This document shows, in pieces, positions 1 through 7,750 of a stretch of 64,000 nucleotides of DNA (positions are counted from its first letter, which is position 1; each line of letters starts with the position of its first letter). Where the stretch lies: positions 1,550,001-1,614,000 of the forward strand of contig NC_013131.1 in NCBI RefSeq assembly GCF_000024025.1. The letters are read 5' to 3'. The position numbers were made by a program, and so were the translations under genes. The stretch is from Catenulispora acidiphila DSM 44928. Lineage in GTDB: Bacteria; Actinomycetota; Actinomycetes; Streptomycetales; Catenulisporaceae. The notes below the pieces were generated by a model. It did no database searches and was not told where the DNA came from. It saw only the letters and a program-made list of their open reading frames with translations.

Positions 1-408
1 GCACGAGTCGCTGATGCGCGTCGCCTGGACCAGGACGATCGCCCGCGCGCCGGGGTCCGCGGCCGCCGGGAACAGGCCGATGTACTCCTCCCAGCGGGGG
101 TCGTCGCGCCAGAGCACCTCGCCGGTGCCGTGGACGCGCACGATGTTCGGCGGCCCTTCGAAGGCTACCCACATCACCGTGATGCGGCCGTTCTCGCGCA
201 GGTGCGCCAGGCTCTCGGCGCCGCTGCCGGTGAGGTCCAGGTACGCCAGGCGGTCCGGGCCGAGGATCGCCAGCGAGCCGAGCGTGCCCTTCGGCGAGAG
301 GTTGACGTGTCCCTCGGCGGCCAGCGGCGCGGTCGCCACGAAGAACAACGGTTGCGCCTCGATGAACTTACGCAGTTTGGCGTCGATGACCTCGTGCACG
401 GTAGCCAT
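1..408 (-). CDS. Pyridoxamine 5'-phosphate oxidase family protein (3' part missing at window edge)
   Basis: Reading leftward from ATG at 408 the frame stays open for 136 codons to base 1, so the C-terminus lies outside the window. The visible part has the split-barrel flavin-binding look of the PNPOx-like family: an N-terminal helix (EVIDAKLRKFIEAQPLFFVA), then NLSPKG, LAYLDLTGSG and ITVMWVAFEGPPNIVRVHG strands. Such proteins usually bind FMN or F420 and reduce small substrates, but the substrate cannot be told from sequence. It lies 60 bp downstream of the PadR gene on the same strand and may be co-transcribed with it. Family call fairly sure; function open. Confidence 0.82.
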   Translation of the reverse strand, partial: MATVHEVIDAKLRKFIEAQPLFFVATAPLAAEGHVNLSPKGTLGSLAILGPDRLAYLDLTGSGAESLAHLRENGRITVMWVAFEGPPNIVRVHGTGEVLWRDDPRWEEYIGLFPAAADPGARAIVLVQATRISDSC

Positions 409-468
409 GCTCAGAGTGTCTCGCCTGCCCGCATTCTGGGCAAGAACGTTTCGGATCATGGACAGCTT

Positions 469-1140
469 TCAGCTGTTGTCATCAGGTCCCGAAGATATCG
501 CCGCGGCCGCTGGTGCGGTGGCACGCCCCGAAGCCGCCAGCGCGTCCAGATCCGCCAGCATCCGCTCGGCCAGATCCCGCTCCGCCGCGTGATACCGCTC
601 GGCCCACTTCAGCGCGATCTCGGGATGGGCCCACGCCGTCTCGTCGTGCGCGGCGGCGACGTCCACCGCGGCCTCGGCGCGCCGCCGCTCGGAGTTGTCG
701 CGGTGCTCCGCCACGATCTCGCGCAGCCGCTCGGGCTGGGTGAGGTGTCCCAACCAGACCCGTAGAAGCACGCCGTGCTTCAGCACCGGCACCTCGACCG
801 GCGCCGTCCGCGCCCACCGGCGCACCGCCTCGCGCCCCGCGCCGCTGATCGTGTACACCCGCTTGCCGCGCACCTCGTCCTGCATCACGGTCCGCGACGT
901 CACATACCCGTGCTTCTCCAACCGCTTGAGCTCGCCGTAGATCTGGCTGAACGACGGCGACCAGTAGAACAGCTTCAGCGACGAGTCGGCCCGCTTCTTG
1001 ATGTCGTAGCCGGACAGCTCCTGCTCGAAGGCCAGCATGCCGAGCACCGCCCAGCTGGTCGCCGGCAGCCGCGGATCGTCGGTGCCTGTGCCGGTCCCGG
1101 TCCCGGTTACCGCCGGTTCGTCATGTGATTGAGGGGCCAC
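469..1140 (-). CDS. PadR family transcriptional regulator
   Basis: 223 aa. Residues about 28-105 form the PadR winged helix (LGMLAFEQELSGYDIKKRAD, then FSQIYGELKRLEKHGYVTSR). A C-terminal helical dimerisation region of the Vir_act_alpha_C type follows (about 115-205). These are cytosolic DNA-binding repressors that often answer to aromatic or toxic small molecules. The start used is GTG at 1140 without a clear ribosome site. The N-terminal tail carries a GTGTGTGT dipeptide run encoded by a short hexanucleotide repeat, and family homology only begins after it. The PNPOx-like gene follows on the same strand and is a plausible target. Confidence 0.88.
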   Translation of the reverse strand: MAPQSHDEPAVTGTGTGTGTDDPRLPATSWAVLGMLAFEQELSGYDIKKRADSSLKLFYWSPSFSQIYGELKRLEKHGYVTSRTVMQDEVRGKRVYTISGAGREAVRRWARTAPVEVPVLKHGVLLRVWLGHLTQPERLREIVAEHRDNSERRRAEAAVDVAAAHDETAWAHPEIALKWAERYHAAERDLAERMLADLDALAASGRATAPAAAAISSGPDDNS

Positions 1141-1251
1141 GCCCGCAAGAATAGTGGTTCGCAGCTCGCGCCCCGGGCGCCCTCCGACAGTGCTCGACGA
1201 CAGGGCTCGACGACGTGATCCCGCATGTCCGGCTCGAGTCCTGCGATACCG

Positions 1252-1998
1252 CTACTTGACCGTGATTCCGCCGCTGGAAGTGTGGATGTAGAGGACGTTG
1301 GCGGACCGGCGGTCTCGGACGTTCTGCAGGTTCGTGTCGCCGTTGGAGGTCTTGACGTCGTCGTAATACGGCGTGTGGCCGTCCGTGACGATGCTGACGC
1401 TCGCGTTGCTGGTGGTCGCCCTGATGCTCTTCGGGGCGCCGGTGAACGAGGCGTGGATCGAGGCGTTCTGGGTGGCCAGGGTCGCGTCGCCGGATCCGAG
1501 CTGCTTCGCCGTGATGCTCGCGTTCGAGCTGTGCAGATCCACCGCGCCGAGGACGCCGGTGACAGAGATCCCCGCGTTGCTGGTGTTGACCTGTACCGAG
1601 ACCTTCGGCGGCACCTGGATGTCGATGTCCGCGCCGCAGTCGATGCCGCCGCAGTCCTTGCTCAGCGTCAGCACGCCGTCGGCGTACTGCTCGACGACCT
1701 TCGCGTGGCTGGTGCCGCTGAAGGCGTGCCAGCTCAGCGTCGCCTGGCCGCTCACGCCGAACAGCGCGGGGTTGGCGGTGACGTGGACGCTGCTGTCGCT
1801 GTCGACGATGACCACCCGGCTGACCGGCTGGTCCATGCCGAGATTCTGCTGCACCTGCTTGCTGTCGACGGTGCCCGACAGGACGATCGCGGCGGCGCAG
1901 GCCGGGACCGCGACCGCGGCGACGATGCCGAGCAGCGCGATCGTGCTGATCCGGACGGCGGCGATCGGGCGGCGGGTCGGAGTGGGTTCAGAGCTCAT
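1252..1998 (-). CDS. Membrane-anchored DUF4097-like beta-repeat protein (copy 1)
   Basis: 248 aa. A short cytoplasmic tail and one membrane segment (about 16-42, ISTIALLGIVAAVAVPACAA) precede an extracellular region. That region is built of repeated short strands rich in Ser, Asn and Thr (VNTSNAGISVTG, LHSSNASITAK, ATTSNASVSIVTDG), as in the DUF4097/DUF4098 adhesin-like beta-helix family. Two cysteines in KDCGGIDCG could form a disulfide. The gene lies 10 bp after a paralog of exactly the same length (2009-2755) and the two align from end to end. No enzymatic motif is visible. A cell-surface role is inferred; function unknown. Confidence 0.72.
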   Translation of the reverse strand: MSSEPTPTRRPIAAVRISTIALLGIVAAVAVPACAAAIVLSGTVDSKQVQQNLGMDQPVSRVVIVDSDSSVHVTANPALFGVSGQATLSWHAFSGTSHAKVVEQYADGVLTLSKDCGGIDCGADIDIQVPPKVSVQVNTSNAGISVTGVLGAVDLHSSNASITAKQLGSGDATLATQNASIHASFTGAPKSIRATTSNASVSIVTDGHTPYYDDVKTSNGDTNLQNVRDRRSANVLYIHTSSGGITVK

Positions 1999-2008
1999 CT
2001 CAAGGCCT

Positions 2009-2755
2009 CTAACTGATGGTCACGTCGCCGTTGGTGGTGGTCGCGTCGATCTCGTCGGGGGAGGTGCGGTCCTGCGCGTTGGTCAGCGACTCCACGCCGT
2101 CGGTGGTGTGGACCGCGTCGTAGTAGGCGGTCCGGCCGTCGGTGCCGATGGCCACCGAGGCGTTCGTGGTCTCGGCCACGATCCGGGCCGGCGCGCCGGT
2201 GAAGGCCGCGTCGATGGTGCCGTTGGTGGTGTGGAAGGAGGCGTTCGCCGAGCCCAGGCCGTCGGCGTCGATGCTGCCTGCGCTCGAGGTCAGGTCCACC
2301 TGACCGGTGACGCCGCTGAGAGCGATGTTCCCGTCGGAGGTCGTTGCCTGCACCGAGACGTCCCGCGGCACCGACACCATGATGTCGATCGGCCCGCAGC
2401 CGCCCCCGGAGCAGTCCTTGATCAGGGTCAGCACCCCGCCGGAGACGCTCTGCCGCAGCGCCGGACGCTTGCCGTCCTCACCCTTCCACTGCACGACCGC
2501 CTGCCCGGTCACGCCGTTCGCGGCCGCGTCGCCGGTGATCCGGACGTCGCTGTCGGAGTCGGCGATGACGATCCGCGAGATCGGGCCCGCGGCATCGATC
2601 TTCACCAGCGCCTGCTGGTCGCTCACCTGCGTGGACAGCGCGATCGCCGCCGCGACGGCCGGCACACCCACCGCCACGATCACGCCGGCGACGGCGATGG
2701 TGCTCATCCGCAGGGCGCCGATCGGGGCGCGGTTCGGGGTGGCGTTGGAGGTCAT
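2009..2755 (-). CDS. Membrane-anchored DUF4097-like beta-repeat protein (copy 2)
   Basis: 248 aa from ATG at 2755. This start was chosen because the N-terminus then aligns residue by residue with the neighbouring paralog (TPNRAPIGALRMSTIAVAGV against TPTRRPIAAVRISTIALLGI). A GTG 17 codons upstream would add a Pro-rich tail with no counterpart. It has one transmembrane helix (about 16-42), then beta-repeat strands (TTSDGNIALSGV, DLTSSAGSIDADG, TTNASVAIGTDG) and a Cys pair in KDCSGGGCG. The cysteine-pair motif, the YYD motif and the length are shared with copy 1, so the two are a tandem duplication. Function unknown; surface location inferred. Confidence 0.72.
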   Translation of the reverse strand: MTSNATPNRAPIGALRMSTIAVAGVIVAVGVPAVAAAIALSTQVSDQQALVKIDAAGPISRIVIADSDSDVRITGDAAANGVTGQAVVQWKGEDGKRPALRQSVSGGVLTLIKDCSGGGCGPIDIMVSVPRDVSVQATTSDGNIALSGVTGQVDLTSSAGSIDADGLGSANASFHTTNGTIDAAFTGAPARIVAETTNASVAIGTDGRTAYYDAVHTTDGVESLTNAQDRTSPDEIDATTTNGDVTIS

Positions 2756-2854
2756 GAGGAAATGGTGGCTCGGCGGCGGGGGTCCGGGCGATGGGGGTAG
2801 CCCCACTCTTGCCCGGGCCCAACACTACCTGCGCGCGATCTTGGGGGTCGGTGC

Positions 2855-3757
2855 CTACAGGTCGGCGAGTTGGTCGAGCTGGTCGAGCTGGTCGAGCAGC
2901 CGAGCACGGTGGAACGACGGACTTCCCCACGCCGAGTGCAGCGCCCGGATCTTCTTGAAGTAAACGGACAGGTCGTACTCGTCGGTGTACCCGATGGCGC
3001 CGTGGAGCTGGAGCGCGGCGCGGGCGGCACGGTACGCCGCGTCGCTCGCGGCAGCCTTCGCCGCGGAGACGTCGCGCGCGTCGGAGCTGAGCGCGGCGGC
3101 GAAAACGAGGGGACGTGCGAACTCCAAGCCGGTGTGCGCGTCAGCGAGACGGTGCTTGACCGCTTGGTACTCGCCGATGACGCAGCCGTACTGCACGCGC
3201 TGCTTGGCGTAGGCGACAGTCATGTCGAGCGCGGCACGCCCGAGGCCGAGCAACTGCGCGGCGGTGAGCAGCGCGGCGGTGTCGAAGATCAGCTCGGCGT
3301 GCGGCGGCTGACCGGAGACGGGGAACAGGCTGCGGGTTGGGTCGAGTGAGGCGATCGGCCTGTCGGAGGCGTTCGGCGCGACGGCAGGGATACAGAACTC
3401 TGCGATGTCGGCGTTCGGTGCATAAGGCGCAACCGGCGGAACGGCGGTGGTGGCCATCGATCCGGCGCCTAGGCGCTCGCGCCACTCGGCGAGTGCGGTC
3501 GCGACTGCGAGCGATTCGGGATACGGTCCGGGCGCCGCGTGGTAGCCGACGCGCTCCATGGCCGCGCAGAGTTCGACCGGATATTCGCCCGCGAGCGAGT
3601 GCATGCCGATGGCTGCCAACCCTCGCCAGATTTCGAGGCCCGGCTTGCTATCGCCGGCCGCCCACGCGCGAGCCGCCGCGATGCCGTTCGCGTCACGCAA
3701 CAGGGAGTCGACCGCGTTGCGGAAGTCGCGCTGCTCCTCGGTCAGGGAAAACCTCAC
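2855..3757 (-). CDS. Short acyl-CoA dehydrogenase, FadE32/33-like (HIP/steroid ring pathway)
   Basis: 300 aa from GTG at 3757, which has a good ribosome site (GAGGAGG, 8 bases upstream). The frame is open further upstream, but only through a DNA repeat that looks non-coding. The acyl-CoA dehydrogenase fold is recognisable: RFSLTEEQRDFRNAV at the start, LGLGRAALDMTVAYAKQRVQYG in the C-terminal helical domain, and LQLHGAIGYTDEYDLSVYFK near the end. At 300 residues it is about 80 shorter than a standard family member, as in the small subunits of heteromeric steroid acyl-CoA dehydrogenases of mycobacteria. It may pair with the 380-aa dehydrogenase upstream. The C-terminus is a LDQLDQLDQL repeat. 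Family call sure; pathway inferred from context. Confidence 0.85.
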   Translation of the reverse strand: MRFSLTEEQRDFRNAVDSLLRDANGIAAARAWAAGDSKPGLEIWRGLAAIGMHSLAGEYPVELCAAMERVGYHAAPGPYPESLAVATALAEWRERLGAGSMATTAVPPVAPYAPNADIAEFCIPAVAPNASDRPIASLDPTRSLFPVSGQPPHAELIFDTAALLTAAQLLGLGRAALDMTVAYAKQRVQYGCVIGEYQAVKHRLADAHTGLEFARPLVFAAALSSDARDVSAAKAAASDAAYRAARAALQLHGAIGYTDEYDLSVYFKKIRALHSAWGSPSFHRARLLDQLDQLDQLADL

Positions 3758-3815
3758 CGGACAGCCTCCTCGCTCCGCGCCCGGTCGCGGGGAGTGCGCG
3801 GCTCGCGGGAGCTGA

Positions 3816-3957
3816 CTGGTGCGCGCGTTGCAGAGCCGCCCTTGCTCCGCGCCGGACCATCGGCCTTCGCGCGAGCGCTGCGGGTGCTGGCTGGTGCGCG
3901 CGTTGCAGAGTCGCCCTCGCTCCGCGCCGGACCATCGGCCTCCGCGCGAGCGCTGCG
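3816..3957. repeat. 75-bp tandem duplication between two fadE genes
   Basis: Two copies of a 67-bp sequence begin at 3816 and 3891 (period 75 bp) and differ at three positions. Each starts CTGGTGCGCGCGTTGCAGAG and contains CGCGCCGGACCATCGGCC. The repeat fills most of the 211-bp gap between the 380-aa and 300-aa acyl-CoA dehydrogenase genes. It leaves frames open, so the downstream gene could be miscalled about 90 codons too long. No terminator-like hairpin was noticed inside. Confidence 0.8.
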
Positions 3958-3968
3958 CGACCCCGCCC

Positions 3969-5111
3969 TCACCGCGCCCCCCTCGGCAGCCCGAGTACCC
4001 GCTCGGCGACCACGTTCCGCTGTACCTCATTCGTTCCGGCGTAGATCGGCCCGGCCAGGGCGAACAGGTAGCCGTCCATCCAGGCCGAGTCCAGCTTTTC
4101 CGCGTCGGGTCCCAGCAGGTCCAGCGCGGTCTCGTGCATCGCCAGGTCCAGCTCTGACCAGAACAGCTTGTTCACACTCGTCTCCGCGCCGAGCGTCCCG
4201 CCGTCCGCGATCCGTGCCGCCGTCTCGAACGTCGCCAGCTGGTATGCCCGCGCGCCGATCCACGCCTCCGCGACCCGGTCCTGGAACTCCGCCGGTCTGC
4301 CCGCTGCCTTCCACAAGGCGACCAGGCGCGCGGCCGTCGCCATGTAGCGCCCCGGCGAGCGCAGGTAGAGTCCGCGTTCCTTGCCGGCGGTGGCCATCGT
4401 GACCTTCCAGCCGTCGCCGACGCCGCCGAGTACGTCCGTGTCCGGGACGTACACGTCGTCGAAGAAGAGCTCTGCGAAGCCCGGCTCGCCGTCGAACTGC
4501 GGGATCGGTCGGACCGTGATCCCGGGCGCTGTCAACGGGAACAGGAAGTAAGTCAGCCCTCGATGACGCTCTGCCGCCGGGTCGCTGCGGAACAGTCCGA
4601 ATCCCCAGTCCGCGAAGCTCGCCCGCGAGGACCATGTCTTCTGTCCCGCCAGCAGCCAGCCGTCGTCCGACGGCGCGCGCACCGCCGTCGAACGCAACGA
4701 CGCCAGGTCCGATCCCGCCTCCGGCTCGGACCACACCTGCGCCCAGATCTGCTCGGCGGAGGCCATCGCGGGCAGGAAACGCGCCTTCTGCGCGTCGGTC
4801 CCGTGGTCGAGCATCGAGGGCGCCAGCAGGTTGATCCCGTTCTGCGACACCCGCCCCGGCGCGCCCGCGGCCCAGTACTCCTCCTCGAAGACCAGCCATT
4901 CGGTGATCGACGCGCCGCGTCCGCCGTACTCGGTCGGCCACGACACCACCGAGTAGCGCTCCTCGAACAGCTGCCGCTCCCAGCGCCGGTGCGCCTCGAA
5001 GCCCTCGGCGGTGTCCATCGACGGCAGCGGGTCGGCCGGTACGTGCTCTGCCAGCCAGGAGCGCACCGCCGCACGGAACGCGTCCTCGGCCGTGCTGAAG
5101 CTCAGGTCCAC
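3969..5111 (-). CDS. Acyl-CoA dehydrogenase, FadE31-like (HIP/steroid ring pathway)
   Basis: 380 aa from GTG at 5111, the full length for an FAD-dependent acyl-CoA dehydrogenase. Visible features are the N-terminal helical domain (FSTAEDAFRAAVRSWLAEHV), the flavin/substrate loop (QVWSEPEAGSDLASLRSTA), the middle beta domain (GQKTWSSRASFADWGFGLFR) and the C-terminal signature IYAGTNEVQRNVVAERVLGL. It starts 43 bp from the divergent fadE at 5154, with an operator-like palindrome between them. The short dehydrogenase gene lies downstream on the same strand. It probably introduces a double bond in a CoA-activated steroid fragment; the exact step is inferred from synteny with the mycobacterial KstR2 regulon. 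Confidence 0.88.
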   Translation of the reverse strand: MDLSFSTAEDAFRAAVRSWLAEHVPADPLPSMDTAEGFEAHRRWERQLFEERYSVVSWPTEYGGRGASITEWLVFEEEYWAAGAPGRVSQNGINLLAPSMLDHGTDAQKARFLPAMASAEQIWAQVWSEPEAGSDLASLRSTAVRAPSDDGWLLAGQKTWSSRASFADWGFGLFRSDPAAERHRGLTYFLFPLTAPGITVRPIPQFDGEPGFAELFFDDVYVPDTDVLGGVGDGWKVTMATAGKERGLYLRSPGRYMATAARLVALWKAAGRPAEFQDRVAEAWIGARAYQLATFETAARIADGGTLGAETSVNKLFWSELDLAMHETALDLLGPDAEKLDSAWMDGYLFALAGPIYAGTNEVQRNVVAERVLGLPRGAR

Positions 5112-5122
5112 GCGGCCTACCG

Positions 5123-5142
5123 TACCAAGCAAACGATTGGTA
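5123..5142. promoter_or_regulatory. Operator A: palindromic site between divergent fadE genes (KstR2-like regulator)
   Basis: TACCAAGCAAACGATTGGTA has perfect 6-bp TACCAA/TTGGTA arms around 8 bases. It sits about 11 bp from both divergent start codons. Its reverse strand, CCAATCGTTTGCTTGG, lines up with sites B (18305) and C (25697): the half TTGCTTGG is identical in all three. The encoded TetR regulator at 7137 is the likely binder. Binding is inferred; no protein data. Confidence 0.7.
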
Positions 5143-5153
5143 GGGTAGACTCC

Positions 5154-6356
5154 GTGGACCTCACGTACACCGCCGAGGACGAGGCGTTCCGTGCCGAGCT
5201 CCGGGCATGGCTCCACGACCACCTCACCGGCGAGTTCGCCGCGGCCAAGGGTCTGGGCGGCCCGGGGCGCGAGCACGAGGCCTTCGACGTCCGCGTCGCC
5301 TGGGACCGCCACCTCGCCGCGCACGGCTGGACCTGCCTGGACTGGCCGAAGGAGTACGGCGGCCGCGCTGCCGGCGTCGCGCAACAGGTGATCTTCCACG
5401 AGGAGTACGCCCGCGCCAACGCACCGATCCGCGTCAGCCACATCGGCGAACAGCTCCTCGGTCCGACGCTCATCGCCTTCGGCACGGAAGAACAGAAACA
5501 GCGCTTCCTGCCCGGCATCCGCGACGTGACAGAGCTCTGGTGCCAGGGCTACTCCGAACCCGACGCCGGCTCAGACCTCGCCAATGTGAAGACCACCGCC
5601 GTTCTTGCCGAGCCGCAGTCGGAAGCGCAAGGCGGCGGCGAGTGGATCCTCAACGGGCAGAAGGTCTGGACGTCGCTGGCGCACCTCGCCGACTGGTGCT
5701 TCGTCGTCGCGCGCACCGATCCTGGCGCGCCGAAACATCGAGGCCTGTCATACCTGCTGGTCCCGATGAAGCAGCCCGGCGTCGAGGTCCGCCCGATCCT
5801 TCAGCTCACTAAGACCTCCGAGTTCAACGAGGTCTACTTCACCGACGCCCGCACCGCCGCGACCAACGTCGTCGGCGGCGTGCACGACGGCTGGCGGGTC
5901 GCGATGGCCACCCTCGGCTTCGAACGCGGCGTCTCCACACTCGGTCAGCAGATCGGCTTCCGCCGCGAACTCGACGGCGTCATCGCGCTCGCACGTCAGA
6001 CCACTGCGATCGACGATCCGCTGATCCTGGACCGCCTCACCCGCGCCGCGCTCGGTCTGGACGTGCTGCGCCTCAATGCCCTGCGATCGATGACCGGGCT
6101 CGCCGACGGCACGCCCGGCGCCGAAGCCTCGATCGCCAAGCTGGCGTGGGCGCGCTGGCATCGCGACCTCGGCGAGCTGGCGATGGACGTGCTCGGCGCG
6201 GCCGGTACCGTCACCGGCGCCGACTACGACCTCGACGAGTGGCAGCGGCTGTGGCTGTTCAGCCGCGCCGACACCATCTACGGCGGGTCCGACGAGATCC
6301 AGCGGAACGTCATCGCCGAGCGCGTCCTCGGCCTCCCGAAGGAGCCGCGAGCGTGA
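5154..6356 (+). CDS. Acyl-CoA dehydrogenase, FadE30-like (HIP/steroid ring pathway)
   Basis: 400 aa from GTG at 5154. The N-terminus (VDLTYTAEDEAFRAELRAWL) matches the family start, and the longer open frame upstream runs antisense through the divergent fadE. Conserved parts include CQGYSEPDAGSDLANVKTTA (flavin region), NGQKVWTSLAHLADWCFVVA, and the C-terminal IYGGSDEIQRNVIAERVLGL. It is the first gene of a rightward operon fadE-SDR-kstR2-like-fadA6-like and overlaps the SDR gene by 4 bp (GTGA), implying translational coupling. In mycobacteria the equivalent enzyme acts in beta-oxidation of the propionate side chain of HIP-CoA. Family certain; ortholog assignment likely. Confidence 0.88.
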   Translation: MDLTYTAEDEAFRAELRAWLHDHLTGEFAAAKGLGGPGREHEAFDVRVAWDRHLAAHGWTCLDWPKEYGGRAAGVAQQVIFHEEYARANAPIRVSHIGEQLLGPTLIAFGTEEQKQRFLPGIRDVTELWCQGYSEPDAGSDLANVKTTAVLAEPQSEAQGGGEWILNGQKVWTSLAHLADWCFVVARTDPGAPKHRGLSYLLVPMKQPGVEVRPILQLTKTSEFNEVYFTDARTAATNVVGGVHDGWRVAMATLGFERGVSTLGQQIGFRRELDGVIALARQTTAIDDPLILDRLTRAALGLDVLRLNALRSMTGLADGTPGAEASIAKLAWARWHRDLGELAMDVLGAAGTVTGADYDLDEWQRLWLFSRADTIYGGSDEIQRNVIAERVLGLPKEPRA

Positions 6357-7144
6357 CCGTGCCGCCTGTGCCCTCGTACGTCCCCGGCCACGAGCTGCTC
6401 GCCGGCAAGAACGTCGCGATCACCGCCGCCGCCGGGACCGGCATCGGCGCCGCCGCCGCGCGCCGCTGCCTGGAGGAGGGCGCGCGCGTCGTGGTCAGCG
6501 ACCATCATGAGCGCCGTCTGGAGGAGACCCGCGCGGCGCTCGCCAAGGATTTCGGCGAGGACGCCGTCCACGCGATGGTCTGCGACGTCACCCGCGAGGA
6601 GCATGTCCAAGCCCTGATCGACGGCACCGCCGAGCGCTTCGGCAGCCTGGACGTCCTGATCAACAACGCCGGGCTCGGCGGGACCGCGTCCGTCCTGGAC
6701 ATGACCGACGAGCAGTGGCTCCGCGTCCTGGACGTCACCTTGAACGGCACCTTCCGCTGCACCCGCGCGGCGCTGCGCCGCATGCGCGACCAGGACTCCG
6801 GTGGCGCCGTGGTGAACAACGCCTCGGTGATCGGCTGGCGCGCGCAGGAGGGCCAGGCGCACTACGCCGCGGCGAAAGCCGGGGTCATGGCGCTGACCCG
6901 CTGCTCGGCCCTGGACGCCGCCGTCTACGGTGTCCGGGTGAACGCCGTCGCGCCCTCGCTGGCCATGCACCCGTTCCTCGCCAAGGTCACGACCGACGAA
7001 CTGCTCGCCGAGCTGACCGCCCGCGAGGCGTTCGGGCGCGCCGCCGAGCCGTGGGAGGTCGCGAATGCCATGGTGTTCCTGGCAAGCGACTATGCCTCCT
7101 ACCTGACCGGTGAAGTCCTCTCCGTTTCGAGCCAACATGCCTAA
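6353..7144 (+). CDS. Short-chain dehydrogenase/reductase, Rv3559c/IpdF-like
   Basis: 263 aa, starting at the GTG that overlaps the fadE stop. Rossmann NAD(P) motif ITAAAGTGIG at about 23-32 (a TGxxxGIG variant), NNAG at about 104, and a YxxxK catalytic pair in HYAAAKAG (Tyr171, Lys175) preceded by a Ser in NNASVIGW. In the mycobacterial HIP cluster the SDR beside fadE30 and kstR2 handles the ring hydroxyl/keto group, and the gene order here is the same. It ends in an 8-bp overlap with the TetR gene. SDR family certain; substrate inferred from context. Confidence 0.85.
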   Translation: MTVPPVPSYVPGHELLAGKNVAITAAAGTGIGAAAARRCLEEGARVVVSDHHERRLEETRAALAKDFGEDAVHAMVCDVTREEHVQALIDGTAERFGSLDVLINNAGLGGTASVLDMTDEQWLRVLDVTLNGTFRCTRAALRRMRDQDSGGAVVNNASVIGWRAQEGQAHYAAAKAGVMALTRCSALDAAVYGVRVNAVAPSLAMHPFLAKVTTDELLAELTAREAFGRAAEPWEVANAMVFLASDYASYLTGEVLSVSSQHA

Positions 7145-7730
7145 ACCTCCTGCCTCCGACCGCCGCGCCGAGCTGCTGGCCCTGGCCGCCGGCCTGTTCG
7201 CCGAGCGCGGCTATAAGAACACGACGGTGCGCGACATCGCCGACGCCGCCGGGATCCTGTCCGGGAGCCTCTACCACCACTTCGACTCCAAGGAGACGAT
7301 GGCGGACGAGATCCTGCGGACGTTCCTGGACGAGCTGTTCCGCGACTACCGCGCGATCGTCGAGCGGCAGAGCGATCCGCGCCGCGCCTTCGAGCAGCTG
7401 GTCGACGCCTCGTTCCAGGCGATCGACCGCAGCCACGCGGCGATCGCGCTGTACCAGAACGAGGCCAAGCAGCTGCGCCAGTCGCCGCGCTTCGCCTATC
7501 TGGACGACACCGACCGCGAGTTCCGCGAGATCTGGCTCGGCACGCTGGAGAAGGGGATCGCCTCCGGGGCGTTCCGCGCGGATCTGGACGCCACGATGGC
7601 TTATCGCTTCGTGCGGGACACCGTGTGGGTGGCGGTGCGGTGGTACACGCCGGGCGGGAAGCTCACCGCCGAGGCGGTCTCGGCGCAGTACCTGTCGATG
7701 ATTCTCGAAGGGTTCCAGAGCAGGGATTAG
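7137..7730 (+). CDS. kstR2: TetR family repressor, KstR2-like
   Basis: 197 aa from ATG at 7137, overlapping the SDR stop by 8 bp. The N-terminal helix-turn-helix (about 10-55) reads LAAGLFAERGYKNTTVRDIA followed by GSLYHHFDSKETMADEIL. The rest is the ligand-binding helical domain. KstR2 of mycobacteria is of the same size, lies in the same neighbourhood (SDR and fadE30 on one side, fadA6 on the other) and is released from DNA by HIP-CoA. No operator copy is visible directly upstream, so it is probably transcribed from the fadE promoter and represses its own operon through operator A. Ortholog call is by synteny and motif, not by alignment. Confidence 0.8.
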   Translation: MPKPPASDRRAELLALAAGLFAERGYKNTTVRDIADAAGILSGSLYHHFDSKETMADEILRTFLDELFRDYRAIVERQSDPRRAFEQLVDASFQAIDRSHAAIALYQNEAKQLRQSPRFAYLDDTDREFREIWLGTLEKGIASGAFRADLDATMAYRFVRDTVWVAVRWYTPGGKLTAEAVSAQYLSMILEGFQSRD

Positions 7731-7750
7731 CTCCAGGGAGTGATGCGCGC

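Noticed and set aside
3758-4030. A 91-residue N-terminal extension on the short FadE
   Set aside because: It is encoded by a tandem DNA repeat, is Arg/Gly-rich, and a strong ribosome site lies just before GTG at 3757.
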